Virus record (IMG/VR): IMGVR_UViG_3300037488_003551
Span: 108,893-172,892 of that record
From: a virus
Reading direction: 5' to 3' (one strand)
Length of the DNA: 64,000 nt
Part shown: positions 1 through 8,484 of the stretch, in pieces
Position numbering within the stretch: position 1 is the first letter of the stretch
Layout: each line of letters begins with the position of its first letter
Notes under the pieces: model-generated
Told to the model about the DNA's origin: nothing
What the model saw: only the letters and a program-made list of their open reading frames with translations
Database searches by the model: none
Made by a program: the position numbers and the translations under genes

Positions 1-918
1 TTTATAAATAATTTGTGGTTTGATGAGTATTCCTACGTAGATTCTATGTTTGAGATAGTACGTTGTAATAGGGTAGAGCTTATTCGCGTAGCATTGGCTG
101 ATTTACTTTTAGAGTCATGTGATTTTGTATCCATAGTTTCTTGTTATTCGGACCTAACTGAATCTAAATATTCTCTCTTCGAGCACGCACATGTAGAAAT
201 TTTTTATTCTGTTATTGATAGTACGGATTCCACTGGGTATGGTATTTATTTTAATGGAGAAGTTCTGTTAAGGTTATATTCCACTTGGATGGGTAATCAG
301 ATTACAGGATATTGGTTAGGGGCAAGTTCTCATATTTGGTTGTACGAAGGCGTCTATTTAGAAAATATTACTGACGGTATACTCCTATTTGATTCTACTT
401 TTCACTACGAAAACGGTGGAGTAAATGCAATACGTTTTGATACTGTAACGAAGGCTTTTAGTGGTTCTGGAGATATTATCGTATCTCAGGGACCAGAATT
501 TTTAGGATGGGACGTAACACAAGATATTGCCTTTTCGGCTGTAGACACTGGAACATTTGCGGAGTTAGATGCAGGTACTTTATCTAGTAGGGGTAATATC
601 TCAATTACTTATTTGGATGCTGATTATAGAGCGGTAGTGCTTCCAGAATACGACAACACGACCTCGGGCCTGGCGGCCACACGCTACCAGACCGCCATCG
701 ACGAGCTCGCCAACCGGGTTATTGTCGCGGACGAGACCTACTACGTTGACGGCACGAGCGGTGACGATGCTGCTGACGGGCTCGGATGGGGCACGGCGAA
801 GAAGACCTTCGCGTTCCTGCGCACGGCCTATGGCGAGGTGCGTCCGCTCGTGACCTTCCGCGTGTACGCGCGAGGGACGGTGCTTTCCGTAGACAACGTG
901 GGGCATCTTATGCCTTGA
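1..918 (+). CDS. Tail fibre / tailspike N-terminal part, 5'-truncated and probably frameshifted
   Basis: The frame is open from the first base, so the gene begins outside the window. The first ~650 bases are AT-rich and encode a beta-rich protein of no family I recognise. From ~655 the sequence turns GC-rich and reads as the phage-fibre motif 'NTTSGLAATRYQTAIDEL', followed by 'YYVDGTSGDDAADGLGWGTA', a common lead-in to right-handed beta-helix domains. The frame then stops at 916-918, in the middle of what should be a helix domain. The -1 frame continues as plausible fibre sequence from ~900, so this and the next entry are probably one broken or mosaic gene. The tail-fibre role is inferred from these motifs and the downstream pectate-lyase fold. 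Confidence 0.6.
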   Translation, partial: FINNLWFDEYSYVDSMFEIVRCNRVELIRVALADLLLESCDFVSIVSCYSDLTESKYSLFEHAHVEIFYSVIDSTDSTGYGIYFNGEVLLRLYSTWMGNQITGYWLGASSHIWLYEGVYLENITDGILLFDSTFHYENGGVNAIRFDTVTKAFSGSGDIIVSQGPEFLGWDVTQDIAFSAVDTGTFAELDAGTLSSRGNISITYLDADYRAVVLPEYDNTTSGLAATRYQTAIDELANRVIVADETYYVDGTSGDDAADGLGWGTAKKTFAFLRTAYGEVRPLVTFRVYARGTVLSVDNVGHLMP

Positions 919-3308
919 CTGAGGCGACTTCAGCTGTAAACCGTTTCTTTAATTTCTTTATATACGGTACGGCTGACATGCATACGCCTGTGTACTGTTT
1001 TGCGGAAACCGTAACATCAACGGTTGCGACTAATAACGGATATAATAATGCGACAGCTGCGCGTGCGATTCCATTTCCGGCTCTTTCCGCTTTCAATTTA
1101 TCTCCAGAACTTAAGCCTTTATACCGTTTAATTGTGCGCGCAGACGGGCAGGTTCAGGCCATTACAAGTGCGGATGATTATCGTTTGGTATCGTCATTGC
1201 CCCTATCTGCGGGTATTACAGGTACTACGGCTTCTTCTGTCTCGTTCACGCCCGCGGGGGATATAGCTTCTTCAAACGTGCAGCTTGCGCTCGAGGAGCT
1301 CGACGCGGAGAAGGCTGCTCTTTCAGCTATTCCTGCGTTCGAGGCCTCTACGGCGAACATTCTCATGGACGGTACGGTCAGCGTGGGCGACACAACAGTC
1401 GTCCCTAGGTCGAACCACCGACATCCTACGGATACGACGCGCCTCGCGGCCACGCGCGGCAATTGGAAAGCTTTTCACAGTAATGGATCGGGTGTGTTTT
1501 CTGAAATAGCGCTCGGCGCAGCTGGCACAGTGCTCAAGGGCAATGGAGTTGCAGCGGCACCTTCTTTTGGTGCTGTGGGTGCGGTGTTCCCCGTTTTCAA
1601 CGTTAAAGACTACGGCGCGATTGGTAACGGGGTGGCGGATGATACGACGGCAATTCGCAATACACTCACTGCGGTGGGGGCGTCGGGTGAGCGTGGTTCG
1701 ACTGTTTATTTCCCCGGTGGCATTTATGTGACCACAGGTACTATCACGGTGAACGACACCGCGTTGACCTTCCGTGGCCCAGGTATGGGCGCGGCCTTGA
1801 TCAACCCGACGAGCACGAACATTCCGGTCTTCCAGCTCACGGCCGGCAACGAGTTCATCACGTTCCGCGATCTGGATATTGGAACCATCACAGCACAGGT
1901 CGCGGGCTCGAGCTTCATCGACACCAACGGCGCGCATAACGTGCTGATCGACCGCGTCAATATGTTCGGCTGGTTCTATGGCATCTACATCCGCGGCGCG
2001 TCCGGCAAGGTCACTGTGAGCAACGTTCAGCTCAAGGACGGCGTGGCGACTACCGGGGTGGGCGTCTACATCGACAACAGCACGGCGACGGACGTGAACC
2101 TTGGCCCGTGGGTCATGGTGACAAACGCGACCGGCGCAAAGCCTTTGGCGGGGGTCCTGATCAAGGCCTGCGGCGGGTTCAGCCTGAACAACGTCACGGT
2201 TAATAACACGACGCATGGCATTCAACTTTATCCAAGCAGTGGCGCCTTAGTGCAATACGGGCGTATAACGGACTGCGTCTTCGACCTTACTGGGACAAAT
2301 GGTGCCTACATTTACACGCCGACACAGGCGTCTCCAGGTCAGGTGCGCAGCATCAAGTTCATCGGATGCTTATTCAGTAATGCCAATGTGGCTGGCATCG
2401 GCTACGGCGTCACGTTGGAAGGCGCGAGTAATGGCGTGATGGATGATGTGTCGTTTGATTCCTGCCGCATCTTTGGGAACGGCCGGCACGGCATCAACTA
2501 TCTATTCGGCAGCAACATCCGCGTCAATGGCTCGACGATCTCGGGCAATTCGGCTGCGTCTTCTAATACATATGATGGTATCTCTGTTGCGGCTAATCTT
2601 TCAGACTTTGAAATCTTAAGTAATCGCATTGGCCAGTCGGGACCAGCTGCTAATACGCAACGTTATGCGGTCAATATTGCCGCGGGCACCTCGGACCGTT
2701 ATCAGATTGTGGGTAACGATGTCGGGTTGAACAATACTGCGCCGTACATCCTCGACGGCGGCACAGGCGTCTTCAAACGCATTCTGCAGAACGGCAACGC
2801 GATGCCAATCTCGCATATGCCCGCGCTGTCTGCGGCCGTGCAATCTCTTTCGGTTGCAGCCAATCTTTTAACGGGTTCTCGTATAAGTCTTCCAGTGAAC
2901 AGTTTGCTCGTGGGTACGCGGTTCTGTTGGGAGATCGTATTGACCAAGACGGCGGCGGGCACGGCGACGTGGGAACTCCAGGTGAAGTTTGGTGTCAATG
3001 GAACGACTGCAGACGCGGCCATCGCCTCGTGGACAAGCGGTACTAACACGGCGGCTATTGACCAGTGCCGCTTGCGAATTGTGTGCGACATCCTCACGCT
3101 GGGGGCCTCGGCTACGGCACGATGCAACGCGTTTTATTGTCAGACGTTGACGAGTGTGACCGGGCTCGGTCGTATTAATGGTGCGCCGAGCTCTACGGCA
3201 ACGTTCAACTCGGCATCGAGTCCGGCCTTTATTCACATCGGTGTGACGCCTGGCACGAGTGCTGTCATGACGTCGATGTGCGAAGCGCAGATTATCGGCG
3301 CTGGCTGA
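915..3308 (+). CDS. Tail fibre / tailspike with pectate-lyase-type beta-helix
   Basis: The reading frame is open from 786, but codons before ~900 look non-coding in this frame (Arg-rich, and GC-shifted relative to the upstream gene). Believable protein begins around 'SYALTEATSAVNRFF'. A TTG at 915 is the nearest start; the true product may join the upstream frame by a -1 shift. Motifs: 'NVQLALEELDAEKAAL' (fibre linker), 'SNHRHPTDTTRLA' (the H-x-HP-x-DT metal-binding fibre motif), then 'VFNVKDYGAIGNGVADDT', the signature of the pectate-lyase superfamily beta-helix, then a long Gly/Asn/Thr-rich repeat region typical of stacked beta coils. The C-terminal ~170 residues form a separate beta-rich domain. 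It likely binds or cleaves surface polysaccharide; no catalytic residues were assigned. Confidence 0.8.
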   Translation: MTEATSAVNRFFNFFIYGTADMHTPVYCFAETVTSTVATNNGYNNATAARAIPFPALSAFNLSPELKPLYRLIVRADGQVQAITSADDYRLVSSLPLSAGITGTTASSVSFTPAGDIASSNVQLALEELDAEKAALSAIPAFEASTANILMDGTVSVGDTTVVPRSNHRHPTDTTRLAATRGNWKAFHSNGSGVFSEIALGAAGTVLKGNGVAAAPSFGAVGAVFPVFNVKDYGAIGNGVADDTTAIRNTLTAVGASGERGSTVYFPGGIYVTTGTITVNDTALTFRGPGMGAALINPTSTNIPVFQLTAGNEFITFRDLDIGTITAQVAGSSFIDTNGAHNVLIDRVNMFGWFYGIYIRGASGKVTVSNVQLKDGVATTGVGVYIDNSTATDVNLGPWVMVTNATGAKPLAGVLIKACGGFSLNNVTVNNTTHGIQLYPSSGALVQYGRITDCVFDLTGTNGAYIYTPTQASPGQVRSIKFIGCLFSNANVAGIGYGVTLEGASNGVMDDVSFDSCRIFGNGRHGINYLFGSNIRVNGSTISGNSAASSNTYDGISVAANLSDFEILSNRIGQSGPAANTQRYAVNIAAGTSDRYQIVGNDVGLNNTAPYILDGGTGVFKRILQNGNAMPISHMPALSAAVQSLSVAANLLTGSRISLPVNSLLVGTRFCWEIVLTKTAAGTATWELQVKFGVNGTTADAAIASWTSGTNTAAIDQCRLRIVCDILTLGASATARCNAFYCQTLTSVTGLGRINGAPSSTATFNSASSPAFIHIGVTPGTSAVMTSMCEAQIIGAG

Positions 3309-3363
3309 TCCTATAAAGCTGGAGATTAGATGGGGGGATGGGGGAGTTAGAGGAGAACTAACT

Positions 3364-5187
3364 TCAGATTTGGCGTCCGATTACGAACACATCAATTTCG
3401 AGTGTGCCCGCGCCGGTCTCGGCGGTCTCCACGTTGACGTACAGCGTGGCGTTGCCAGCCACGGGGACTGCGTGTGCGGGGAGAGGGAACATGCGTGCGG
3501 TATCGACAGCACCGATGCTTGTGAGGGCGATGGCGGCTGCGATTTGCGCGCCGTCCGCGGCGGTACCGATGTTGATGGTTCCATCGGCATTGACTGCGCC
3601 TACGTTCACCGAGCTCTTGATCATGACGTGCGTGGCGAGGAAGCGTTTTCCTACCAGACCGTTCAGAGCTCCGCTGTGCTCGTGTTCATCGGTCTTCATG
3701 TCGAGACCAGTGACGCTCATGAAGACGTGGTCGTCTGCGATGGCGGCCAAGGTGGTCGCTTGAGCTGCCGTCATGAAGCCCGAGCTCACGCCCGCGACCA
3801 CGTCGGAATGCAGTGTCCCACCGAGCTGATTCCCGTGCGCGTGCACGTGATCATCGGGAGAGGGAACGATGCTTGTTCCGGCTGCTGCGACACCAACGGC
3901 GGCGGCAGTGGCCGCGGAAGCAACGGGCACTGCTCTGGCGAGGGTTTTCCAGCGACCTACCGCGACGCACTGGAATGTCACGCTGGCGTAGTTCTTATTG
4001 ATGGCGATGGGAGCGTTCACACCATCGATGGTGTCCGTTGCGTTCGGTGTGATGGTAATGGCATTGGCGCCAGCTCCACCTGTGACGTCGCTGACGGTGA
4101 TTTTTCGTCCAGCCATAATGGCGGTCGCGGCCGGAAGTGCCATCGCAGAGGGGCCAGCGATGGTTGCGGTGTCGACGAAGTTCACTGAGTCGCCCGCGGG
4201 AACCACGATGGGAGTGACGGATGCAACCTGAACGGTTTCTTTGTCCCCGAGGGTTGCCCAGGTGGCGCCGGTCCAGACGATGACATCGCCGGCTTGGAAG
4301 GTGAGGCCGGTGTTGGTGTAGGTCGCGCCTGCGTTGTCGACGGTGTAGGCGGTGACCCGATAGGTGTAACCGCGCTTGACGAGAGCGACGAGGGGGAAGT
4401 CTGTTGAGAGGGCAATGGTTCCCATCTCGAGCATGGCGTTTGCGTTGCTGAGAACGACCCAGCCCGAGGTGCGCCAGACGATCATGTCGCCGAGGAGGAA
4501 AGCTTGTCCGGTATTCGTCTTGGTGGCGTCGTTGTCGGTGACTGCCGCGGTGCAGTAATAGGCGTAGCCGTCACGAACGCCTGTGGTGGCGGTAGCGACT
4601 GGGGGTGGGAAGTCCGAGGCGATTGCGATGCTGCCCTTGAGTTGGAAGGGTCCGGTGAGTGTTTTGCCTAGGCGTACCCAGGTAGAACCATCCCACACGA
4701 TTTCTTCGCTAGGCGTAAAAACAAGACCTGTATTCGTGTAGGTCGCGCCCGCGTTGTCCGTCACGTCTGCGGTGATGGTGTAGAGCCATCCGGACAGAAC
4801 GTTGGCGATAAGTGGAAAGCTGGTGTTTACAGCGATAGAGCCCTTATAGAGGAAGGGACTGGGCATCGCTGTAATTGAGAGCTGCAGCGCCGTGATGTCT
4901 TTTCGGAAAGAATTGAGCAGTGCCCAATCCGACCGATTGTAAGTCGTGTTGGGACCAGAGGTGCTGTCTGTTCCGGTTGGAGTCACCTCGATAAGCGCGA
5001 CGGTGCAGAGACCAGCCGCTCGATAGGCCTCGATTTTGGTGCTGATTCGATGCCAGATATCCCAGTCGCACGTGAAGGTCTTCGACCCGTTTGCGGGGAC
5101 GGTCTTAGAGAAGATTCCGTGAACGGGATGAGGGTCCTGAATAACCAGTGGACCGCCCAGGGAAGTAATGGTAACGGATAACTGCAT
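3364..5187 (-). CDS. Virion (tail/appendage) protein with three internal repeats
   Basis: About 607 residues. The ATG at 5187 is preferred over 5196 because AAAGG sits directly against the earlier ATG but 9 bases before this one. The middle holds three copies of a ~65-residue unit with the pattern G-x-I..FP...Y..TA..VTDN.AT.TNTG..F..G..IVW...W..LG (around residues 115-310). A Thr/Ala-rich region and a His-rich segment, 'DDHVHAHGNQLGGTLHSD', follow; the latter is the 'HGNQ-GG-LH' motif frequent in phage fibre and collar proteins. The C-terminal ~90 residues are Ala-rich beta. It runs opposite to its neighbours, convergent with the fibre gene. Virion role is inferred from the repeats and the His motif. 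Confidence 0.75.
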   Translation of the reverse strand: MQLSVTITSLGGPLVIQDPHPVHGIFSKTVPANGSKTFTCDWDIWHRISTKIEAYRAAGLCTVALIEVTPTGTDSTSGPNTTYNRSDWALLNSFRKDITALQLSITAMPSPFLYKGSIAVNTSFPLIANVLSGWLYTITADVTDNAGATYTNTGLVFTPSEEIVWDGSTWVRLGKTLTGPFQLKGSIAIASDFPPPVATATTGVRDGYAYYCTAAVTDNDATKTNTGQAFLLGDMIVWRTSGWVVLSNANAMLEMGTIALSTDFPLVALVKRGYTYRVTAYTVDNAGATYTNTGLTFQAGDVIVWTGATWATLGDKETVQVASVTPIVVPAGDSVNFVDTATIAGPSAMALPAATAIMAGRKITVSDVTGGAGANAITITPNATDTIDGVNAPIAINKNYASVTFQCVAVGRWKTLARAVPVASAATAAAVGVAAAGTSIVPSPDDHVHAHGNQLGGTLHSDVVAGVSSGFMTAAQATTLAAIADDHVFMSVTGLDMKTDEHEHSGALNGLVGKRFLATHVMIKSSVNVGAVNADGTINIGTAADGAQIAAAIALTSIGAVDTARMFPLPAHAVPVAGNATLYVNVETAETGAGTLEIDVFVIGRQI

Positions 5188-5228
5188 GCGTTTCATCCTT
5201 TGTTGCAGGGGCGGCCATTGGCCCCACC

Positions 5229-5256
5229 TTGTTGCTTCATTCCTCCAAAATATACT
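5229..5256 (+). promoter_or_regulatory. Sigma70-type promoter candidate
   Basis: TTGTTG (5229-5234), 16-base spacer, TATACT (5251-5256). It lies 27 bases before the start at 5283 and in the gap between divergent genes, where a promoter is needed. The leftward leader contains a GGGGC/GCCCC hairpin at 5208-5225. Confidence 0.5.
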
Positions 5257-5282
5257 ATCATTTGCAAGAAGCGAGGTGTCAT

Positions 5283-5858
5283 ATGCGAGTTACCTATGCG
5301 GGCGAAGCAGTAGTTGACCAATTTTCGGTGTGGAATGAAGCTGGAACTGCCAAAGTCTCTGGGCTCGTGACTTTTACGAAGCTCTCCTGGAAAAATGCAG
5401 TATCGCAGGTGATGACAATTGCCATTACGGAAATTGGAACTACTCCGGGCGAGTACATGATGGTTTTTACGCCTCCTTCAACGGGTTTCTGGAAAGTGGA
5501 GGTGACCGAGCCTTCATCTGGAGACGTTTTTACGAGTTTTTACGATGTGCAGTTGCGACCATATCGTTTGAGGATGTCCGCAGTCGATAATCGCACAAAC
5601 GTCCGTTTCGCTATTTGGGCTGAAAATGAAGATGGTACACGTGCGAATGGATTCACGACGGTCAGCGCCTCTATCCTCGAACCAGACGGTACGCTAGTGG
5701 ATAATATGGGGTCTGCGACTCCTACGAGTGACGGTGTATCTATATTCCTAGCGGATAGCACGGACGTGCCCTCGGGCGCGGAGTATATCGTCAAGGTTAT
5801 TGGTACGCAGGGAGCTCTAACCTGGACGTATAACATCGGTTTTGCGAAGGTAGCATAG
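5283..5858 (+). CDS. Beta-rich virion-type protein, unknown
   Basis: 191 residues from the ATG at 5283, preceded by GAGG at good spacing. An in-frame upstream TTG overlaps the predicted -35 box and is rejected. The protein looks like two similar Ig-like beta domains: residues ~1-95 ('VVDQFSVWNEAGTAKVSGL...GFWKVEV') and ~96-190 ('VRFAIWAENEDGTRANGF...YIVKVIG'), both with the pattern of a polymer of beta strands describing 'input + limits + output', as seen in phage structural proteins. It lies next to the fibre-like gene. Function is unknown and no enzyme motif is seen. Confidence 0.7.
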   Translation: MRVTYAGEAVVDQFSVWNEAGTAKVSGLVTFTKLSWKNAVSQVMTIAITEIGTTPGEYMMVFTPPSTGFWKVEVTEPSSGDVFTSFYDVQLRPYRLRMSAVDNRTNVRFAIWAENEDGTRANGFTTVSASILEPDGTLVDNMGSATPTSDGVSIFLADSTDVPSGAEYIVKVIGTQGALTWTYNIGFAKVA

Positions 5859-5866
5859 AAGGGCAA

Positions 5867-6046
5867 ATGCCCAAATTCCTAACAGCCCAGCAGCTATTTG
5901 AAGTCCTCCGAGTTCTTCCGGAAGAAGACCGCAAGCGGATGCGTGTCGTTGTCTCGGACGTAAACGATGAGCGGTCGGAAATTGATGATTATTTTCTTTG
6001 TATAAACCGAATTATTTTACACGTAAAACATTCTTTTAACAGCTAG
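5867..6046 (+). CDS. Small hypothetical protein (59 aa)
   Basis: Starts 8 bases after the previous stop, with AGAAGGG as a ribosome-binding site. The N-terminal half, 'KFLTAQQLFEVLRVLPEED', looks like an amphipathic helix, and 'RMRVVVSDVNDERSEIDDY' follows. No family recognised. Good start signal, tight spacing and sensible composition argue that it is real and co-transcribed with the preceding gene. Confidence 0.55.
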   Translation: MPKFLTAQQLFEVLRVLPEEDRKRMRVVVSDVNDERSEIDDYFLCINRIILHVKHSFNS

Positions 6047-6130
6047 AAAATTCCCTTTAAATCGTGGTACAAGAAGACGATCCACAAGGTGTGGTTCATT
6101 GATTTTTTGTTATCCCATCAAGGAGGGAAG

Positions 6131-7099
6131 ATGACGCTTCGCATCCTGCACCACAACGATCCGGATGGTTATGCTTCGGCTTATATTGTTTTTGATTTTG
6201 CTCTGAAATCTGAGCTCGTGAATCTTGTTTCCGAGATTAAATTCCATTCGATGGCTTATGGGCAGCCTGTTCCGGTTGAGATTGATTATTCTCAAGACCG
6301 TGTAATCATGGTCGATTTTTCCCTGCAGCCACTCCGTGCCATGGAAGAATTCGCGGCTCGATTTCCAGTAGGGCAATTCATTTGGATTGACCATCACCAG
6401 ACCTCGATTGACATGGAAGAGCTTTCTTCTTTTGGGTTGAAAGACATCCCAGGCATACGAGAGGTTTCGGATAAGAAGGGCAGACCTACCGCAGCCTGTG
6501 AGCTCACGTGGCAGTTCTTTTTTCCAGGAGAAGATTTGCCTCCAGGAATCGAAATGCTAGGGGGATGGGATACTTGGAGATACGTCAAAGAGGAAGATTC
6601 TCGTTCCAAGTTCTTTATCCAGTACTGCAATTCTATAAACTGCACACCGTATTCACAAGAAGGTCAAACATTTTGGGAGAATATTTTACTCGCTAACGAC
6701 AACCCTCACGATTGGCTTTATGAGAATGTTTTAAGGGAAGGTGAGGCTATTGACCGTTTTCGTACGAATGACAACGTGAAGCGCATCAAGGGCTCGGGTT
6801 TTGCAGGAAAGTTTGGTGGGTACTCAGCTATCATGGTAAACGACGCGGGAGGGTCTCTTCTTTTCGAAGGGTTCAAGCCGGCGCCGTCTGAAGTGGATTT
6901 GATGGTGGCGTTCAAGTTCACAAAGAACGGGTATTTCACTGTGAGCTTGTACAGCGTGCAGGAGCACATCGACTGTGGAGCCATCGCGAAGAAGCTCGGG
7001 GAAGCGGGTCCTATCCCTTCTGGTGGTGGTCACAAGGGCGCGGCTGGGTTTCAGTGTAATTGGTCGTATTTAGAGTCTATCATCGAAAGGAATGTGTGA
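6131..7099 (+). CDS. DHH-family phosphoesterase
   Basis: 322 residues from the ATG at 6131, which follows an excellent AAGGAGGGA site; the longer open frame from 6089 is not needed. DHH motifs are visible: 'HHNDPDGYASA' near residue 7 (metal-binding D's), 'VDFSL' near residue 62, the hallmark 'IDHHQTS' near residue 87, and the DHHA1 substrate-binding motif 'GGGHKGAAGF' near the C terminus. Family members cleave short oligonucleotides or cyclic dinucleotides (NrnA, GdpP C-terminal domain) or single-stranded DNA (RecJ). The length and simple DHH-DHHA1 layout fit an NrnA-like nano-RNase/phosphodiesterase better than RecJ. In a phage it could recycle nucleotides or destroy a defence signal; that is inference. 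It heads a short rightward unit with the next gene. Confidence 0.85.
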   Translation: MTLRILHHNDPDGYASAYIVFDFALKSELVNLVSEIKFHSMAYGQPVPVEIDYSQDRVIMVDFSLQPLRAMEEFAARFPVGQFIWIDHHQTSIDMEELSSFGLKDIPGIREVSDKKGRPTAACELTWQFFFPGEDLPPGIEMLGGWDTWRYVKEEDSRSKFFIQYCNSINCTPYSQEGQTFWENILLANDNPHDWLYENVLREGEAIDRFRTNDNVKRIKGSGFAGKFGGYSAIMVNDAGGSLLFEGFKPAPSEVDLMVAFKFTKNGYFTVSLYSVQEHIDCGAIAKKLGEAGPIPSGGGHKGAAGFQCNWSYLESIIERNV

Positions 7100-7101
7100 G
7101 G

Positions 7102-7449
7102 ATGTCAAGAGTTAAGATTAAACCAAAAGCATCAGTACGTAGTGTGACGCGCGACGCCGAGAAGTACCTCGAGGAGCTCCAGGGGATTAACGAGCGCCTG
7201 AAACAGGCTAACAACCAGCTCGCGCAAGCGCACGTGGCCATGCACGGGTGGGTGAAGGTCTTGGAGGAGCGAGTGGTGAAGCTAGAGGCGCACCTGGGCC
7301 TCCTTCCGAAGCCGGAAGTTCTTGCTGAGCCAGTTGCGGGTGAGGCTCTTGAAGGGCCACGCGTAGAAGTAAGCGCGCCCGGAGAGACCCTGGACGTAGT
7401 CCTCTATACACCCGGCATAATCCAAACCCAGGCCGTCGATAGCCAGTAG
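7102..7449 (+). CDS. Small coiled-coil protein, unknown
   Basis: 115 residues from the ATG at 7102 (GTGAGG site), immediately after the DHH gene. Residues ~1-15 are basic. Residues ~18-65 ('EKYLEELQGINERLKQANNQLAQ...VLEERVVKLEAHLG') form a heptad-like coiled coil. The tail is Pro/Glu/Val-rich and probably disordered. The last 168 bases overlap, tail to tail, the coding sequence of the leftward HExxH gene, so one strand's C terminus may be constrained by the other. No family recognised. Confidence 0.6.
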   Translation: MSRVKIKPKASVRSVTRDAEKYLEELQGINERLKQANNQLAQAHVAMHGWVKVLEERVVKLEAHLGLLPKPEVLAEPVAGEALEGPRVEVSAPGETLDVVLYTPGIIQTQAVDSQ

Positions 7450-7821
7450 TTCTTCGAGAACGGCATTTCTTTCTACGCGATATCTCCCGTAAGCAAAGAG
7501 GATGGGGAAGGGAAGAAAGAGGTAGATAATTAATCCAAATACGAGGCCGAAGCGTTTGAAGAACTTTAGGTGTTCGGCCTCGTGTTTGAGCGTAACATAG
7601 GTAGTTTCCAGAGGTGTTTCGTTGTAATCCCAATTGCTAGGCATGTAGATGAGTTTACCTAGAGTGCTTGCACGTTTTAAAAAGTTATTATCACTGCTAG
7701 AGGTTAGGTCATTCCAGATATCGTTTATAACGTGGCACCAACCATTTATATTTTTCTTTCGTACGACGCCTGCATCGATGAGCTTGTCACAAAAATTACG
7801 CATAACTTCTTTGGAGACCAT
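7282..7821 (-). CDS. Membrane-anchored HExxH protein, predicted metallopeptidase
   Basis: 179 residues with an AAGGAG site before the ATG at 7821. Residues ~78-86 contain 'LKHEAEHLK', a HExxH zinc-protease motif. A strongly hydrophobic segment follows directly ('FGLVFGLIIYLFLPFPILF', ~90-108), then 'RVERNAVLEELLAIDG', whose Glu could be a further zinc ligand. The arrangement (HExxH, then TM, then R-x-E-x-x-A) resembles small predicted membrane peptidases, but I cannot name a family. Convergent with the coiled-coil gene, overlapping it by 168 bases. It could act in lysis or on host membrane proteins; no direct evidence. Confidence 0.65.
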   Translation of the reverse strand: MVSKEVMRNFCDKLIDAGVVRKKNINGWCHVINDIWNDLTSSSDNNFLKRASTLGKLIYMPSNWDYNETPLETTYVTLKHEAEHLKFFKRFGLVFGLIIYLFLPFPILFAYGRYRVERNAVLEELLAIDGLGLDYAGCIEDYVQGLSGRAYFYAWPFKSLTRNWLSKNFRLRKEAQVRL

Positions 7822-7887
7822 TCCGAGCTCCTTTTGAACGTGATAGGGTGCCGTGTGTAAAGTTTAGGACGAATAGGAGATGTGTCG

Positions 7888-7950
7888 ATGTTTGGGAAGA
7901 GTGGGACGACCTATGAAGCTACTTTTGATGTGGTAAATCCGCAATTCTGA
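7888..7950 (+). CDS. Possible 20-residue peptide ORF
   Basis: The ATG at 7888 is preceded by AGGAG at a usable distance and encodes 20 residues beginning MFGKSGTTYEATF, ending 27 bases before the next gene. It could be a leader peptide or a translated small ORF, or just chance. Confidence 0.2.
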   Translation: MFGKSGTTYEATFDVVNPQF

Positions 7951-7977
7951 ATGAATTAATTCGGGAGGCCTTTGGAA

Positions 7978-8460
7978 ATGTCAAAGATGAGCCCAAGAAT
8001 GAGCCGCATAATGGAGGACCGTATGTTGAAAAAGATATACCTAACGGATAGTTTACAGCTACAAAATATTGTTAAGCCTGCAGACGGGCAAGAGGCGGTC
8101 ATGTATATCGTGAGTTCAATAACGGGTGCTTTTGCCTGTAGCTTGTTAGGTGCGGTGGTATGGGATTCGCATATACATGCTCCTGAAATCGCGACGGTTA
8201 TTTCTACCGTTTCGAAACAGAATGTCTCGTCGAGAAAGAAACCCCTTCCTCTTCTCAAAGAAGGTGAAGGATATTTATCCGTTACAGCTAAACCCGAGTC
8301 GGACCCGGAGGCTCCATTGGAAGTGGACTGGCATTTAGTCGTACTGGCCTACGCGGAGATGCCCGACAGCAAGACTGAGGAAGAAGATGAAGAGTCCTTA
8401 TTGGATTGTTCGTCGTGTGAGAGCGCGTCTCGGTGTTTTAAGTCGGATATTGAGGCGTAG
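7978..8460 (+). CDS. Hypothetical protein (160 aa), acidic tail with Cys cluster
   Basis: Start at the ATG 7978, 9 bases after GGGAGG; an upstream TTG is rejected. The N terminus is Met/basic-rich. A central segment, 'YIVSSITGAFACSLLGAVV', is hydrophobic but short. Residues ~130-160 are very acidic ('KTEEEDEESLL') and end in 'DCSSCESASRCF', a compact Cys cluster that could bind metal. No family recognised. It stands alone between leftward genes. Confidence 0.6.
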   Translation: MSKMSPRMSRIMEDRMLKKIYLTDSLQLQNIVKPADGQEAVMYIVSSITGAFACSLLGAVVWDSHIHAPEIATVISTVSKQNVSSRKKPLPLLKEGEGYLSVTAKPESDPEAPLEVDWHLVVLAYAEMPDSKTEEEDEESLLDCSSCESASRCFKSDIEA

Positions 8461-8484
8461 AAAGGTTGGCACAAGTATCTTTAG

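Noticed and set aside
786-900. Upstream start of the fibre frame at 786
   Set aside because: The codons from 786 to ~900 in this frame read as Arg-rich noise, while the other frame reads as fibre protein.
1323-2225. 300-aa leftward frame in the fibre gene
   Set aside because: Arg/Asp-rich antisense shadow of the beta-helix repeat region.
3370-4188. 272-aa rightward Cys/Gly-rich frame
   Set aside because: Antisense shadow of the repeat-containing virion protein; no start signal.
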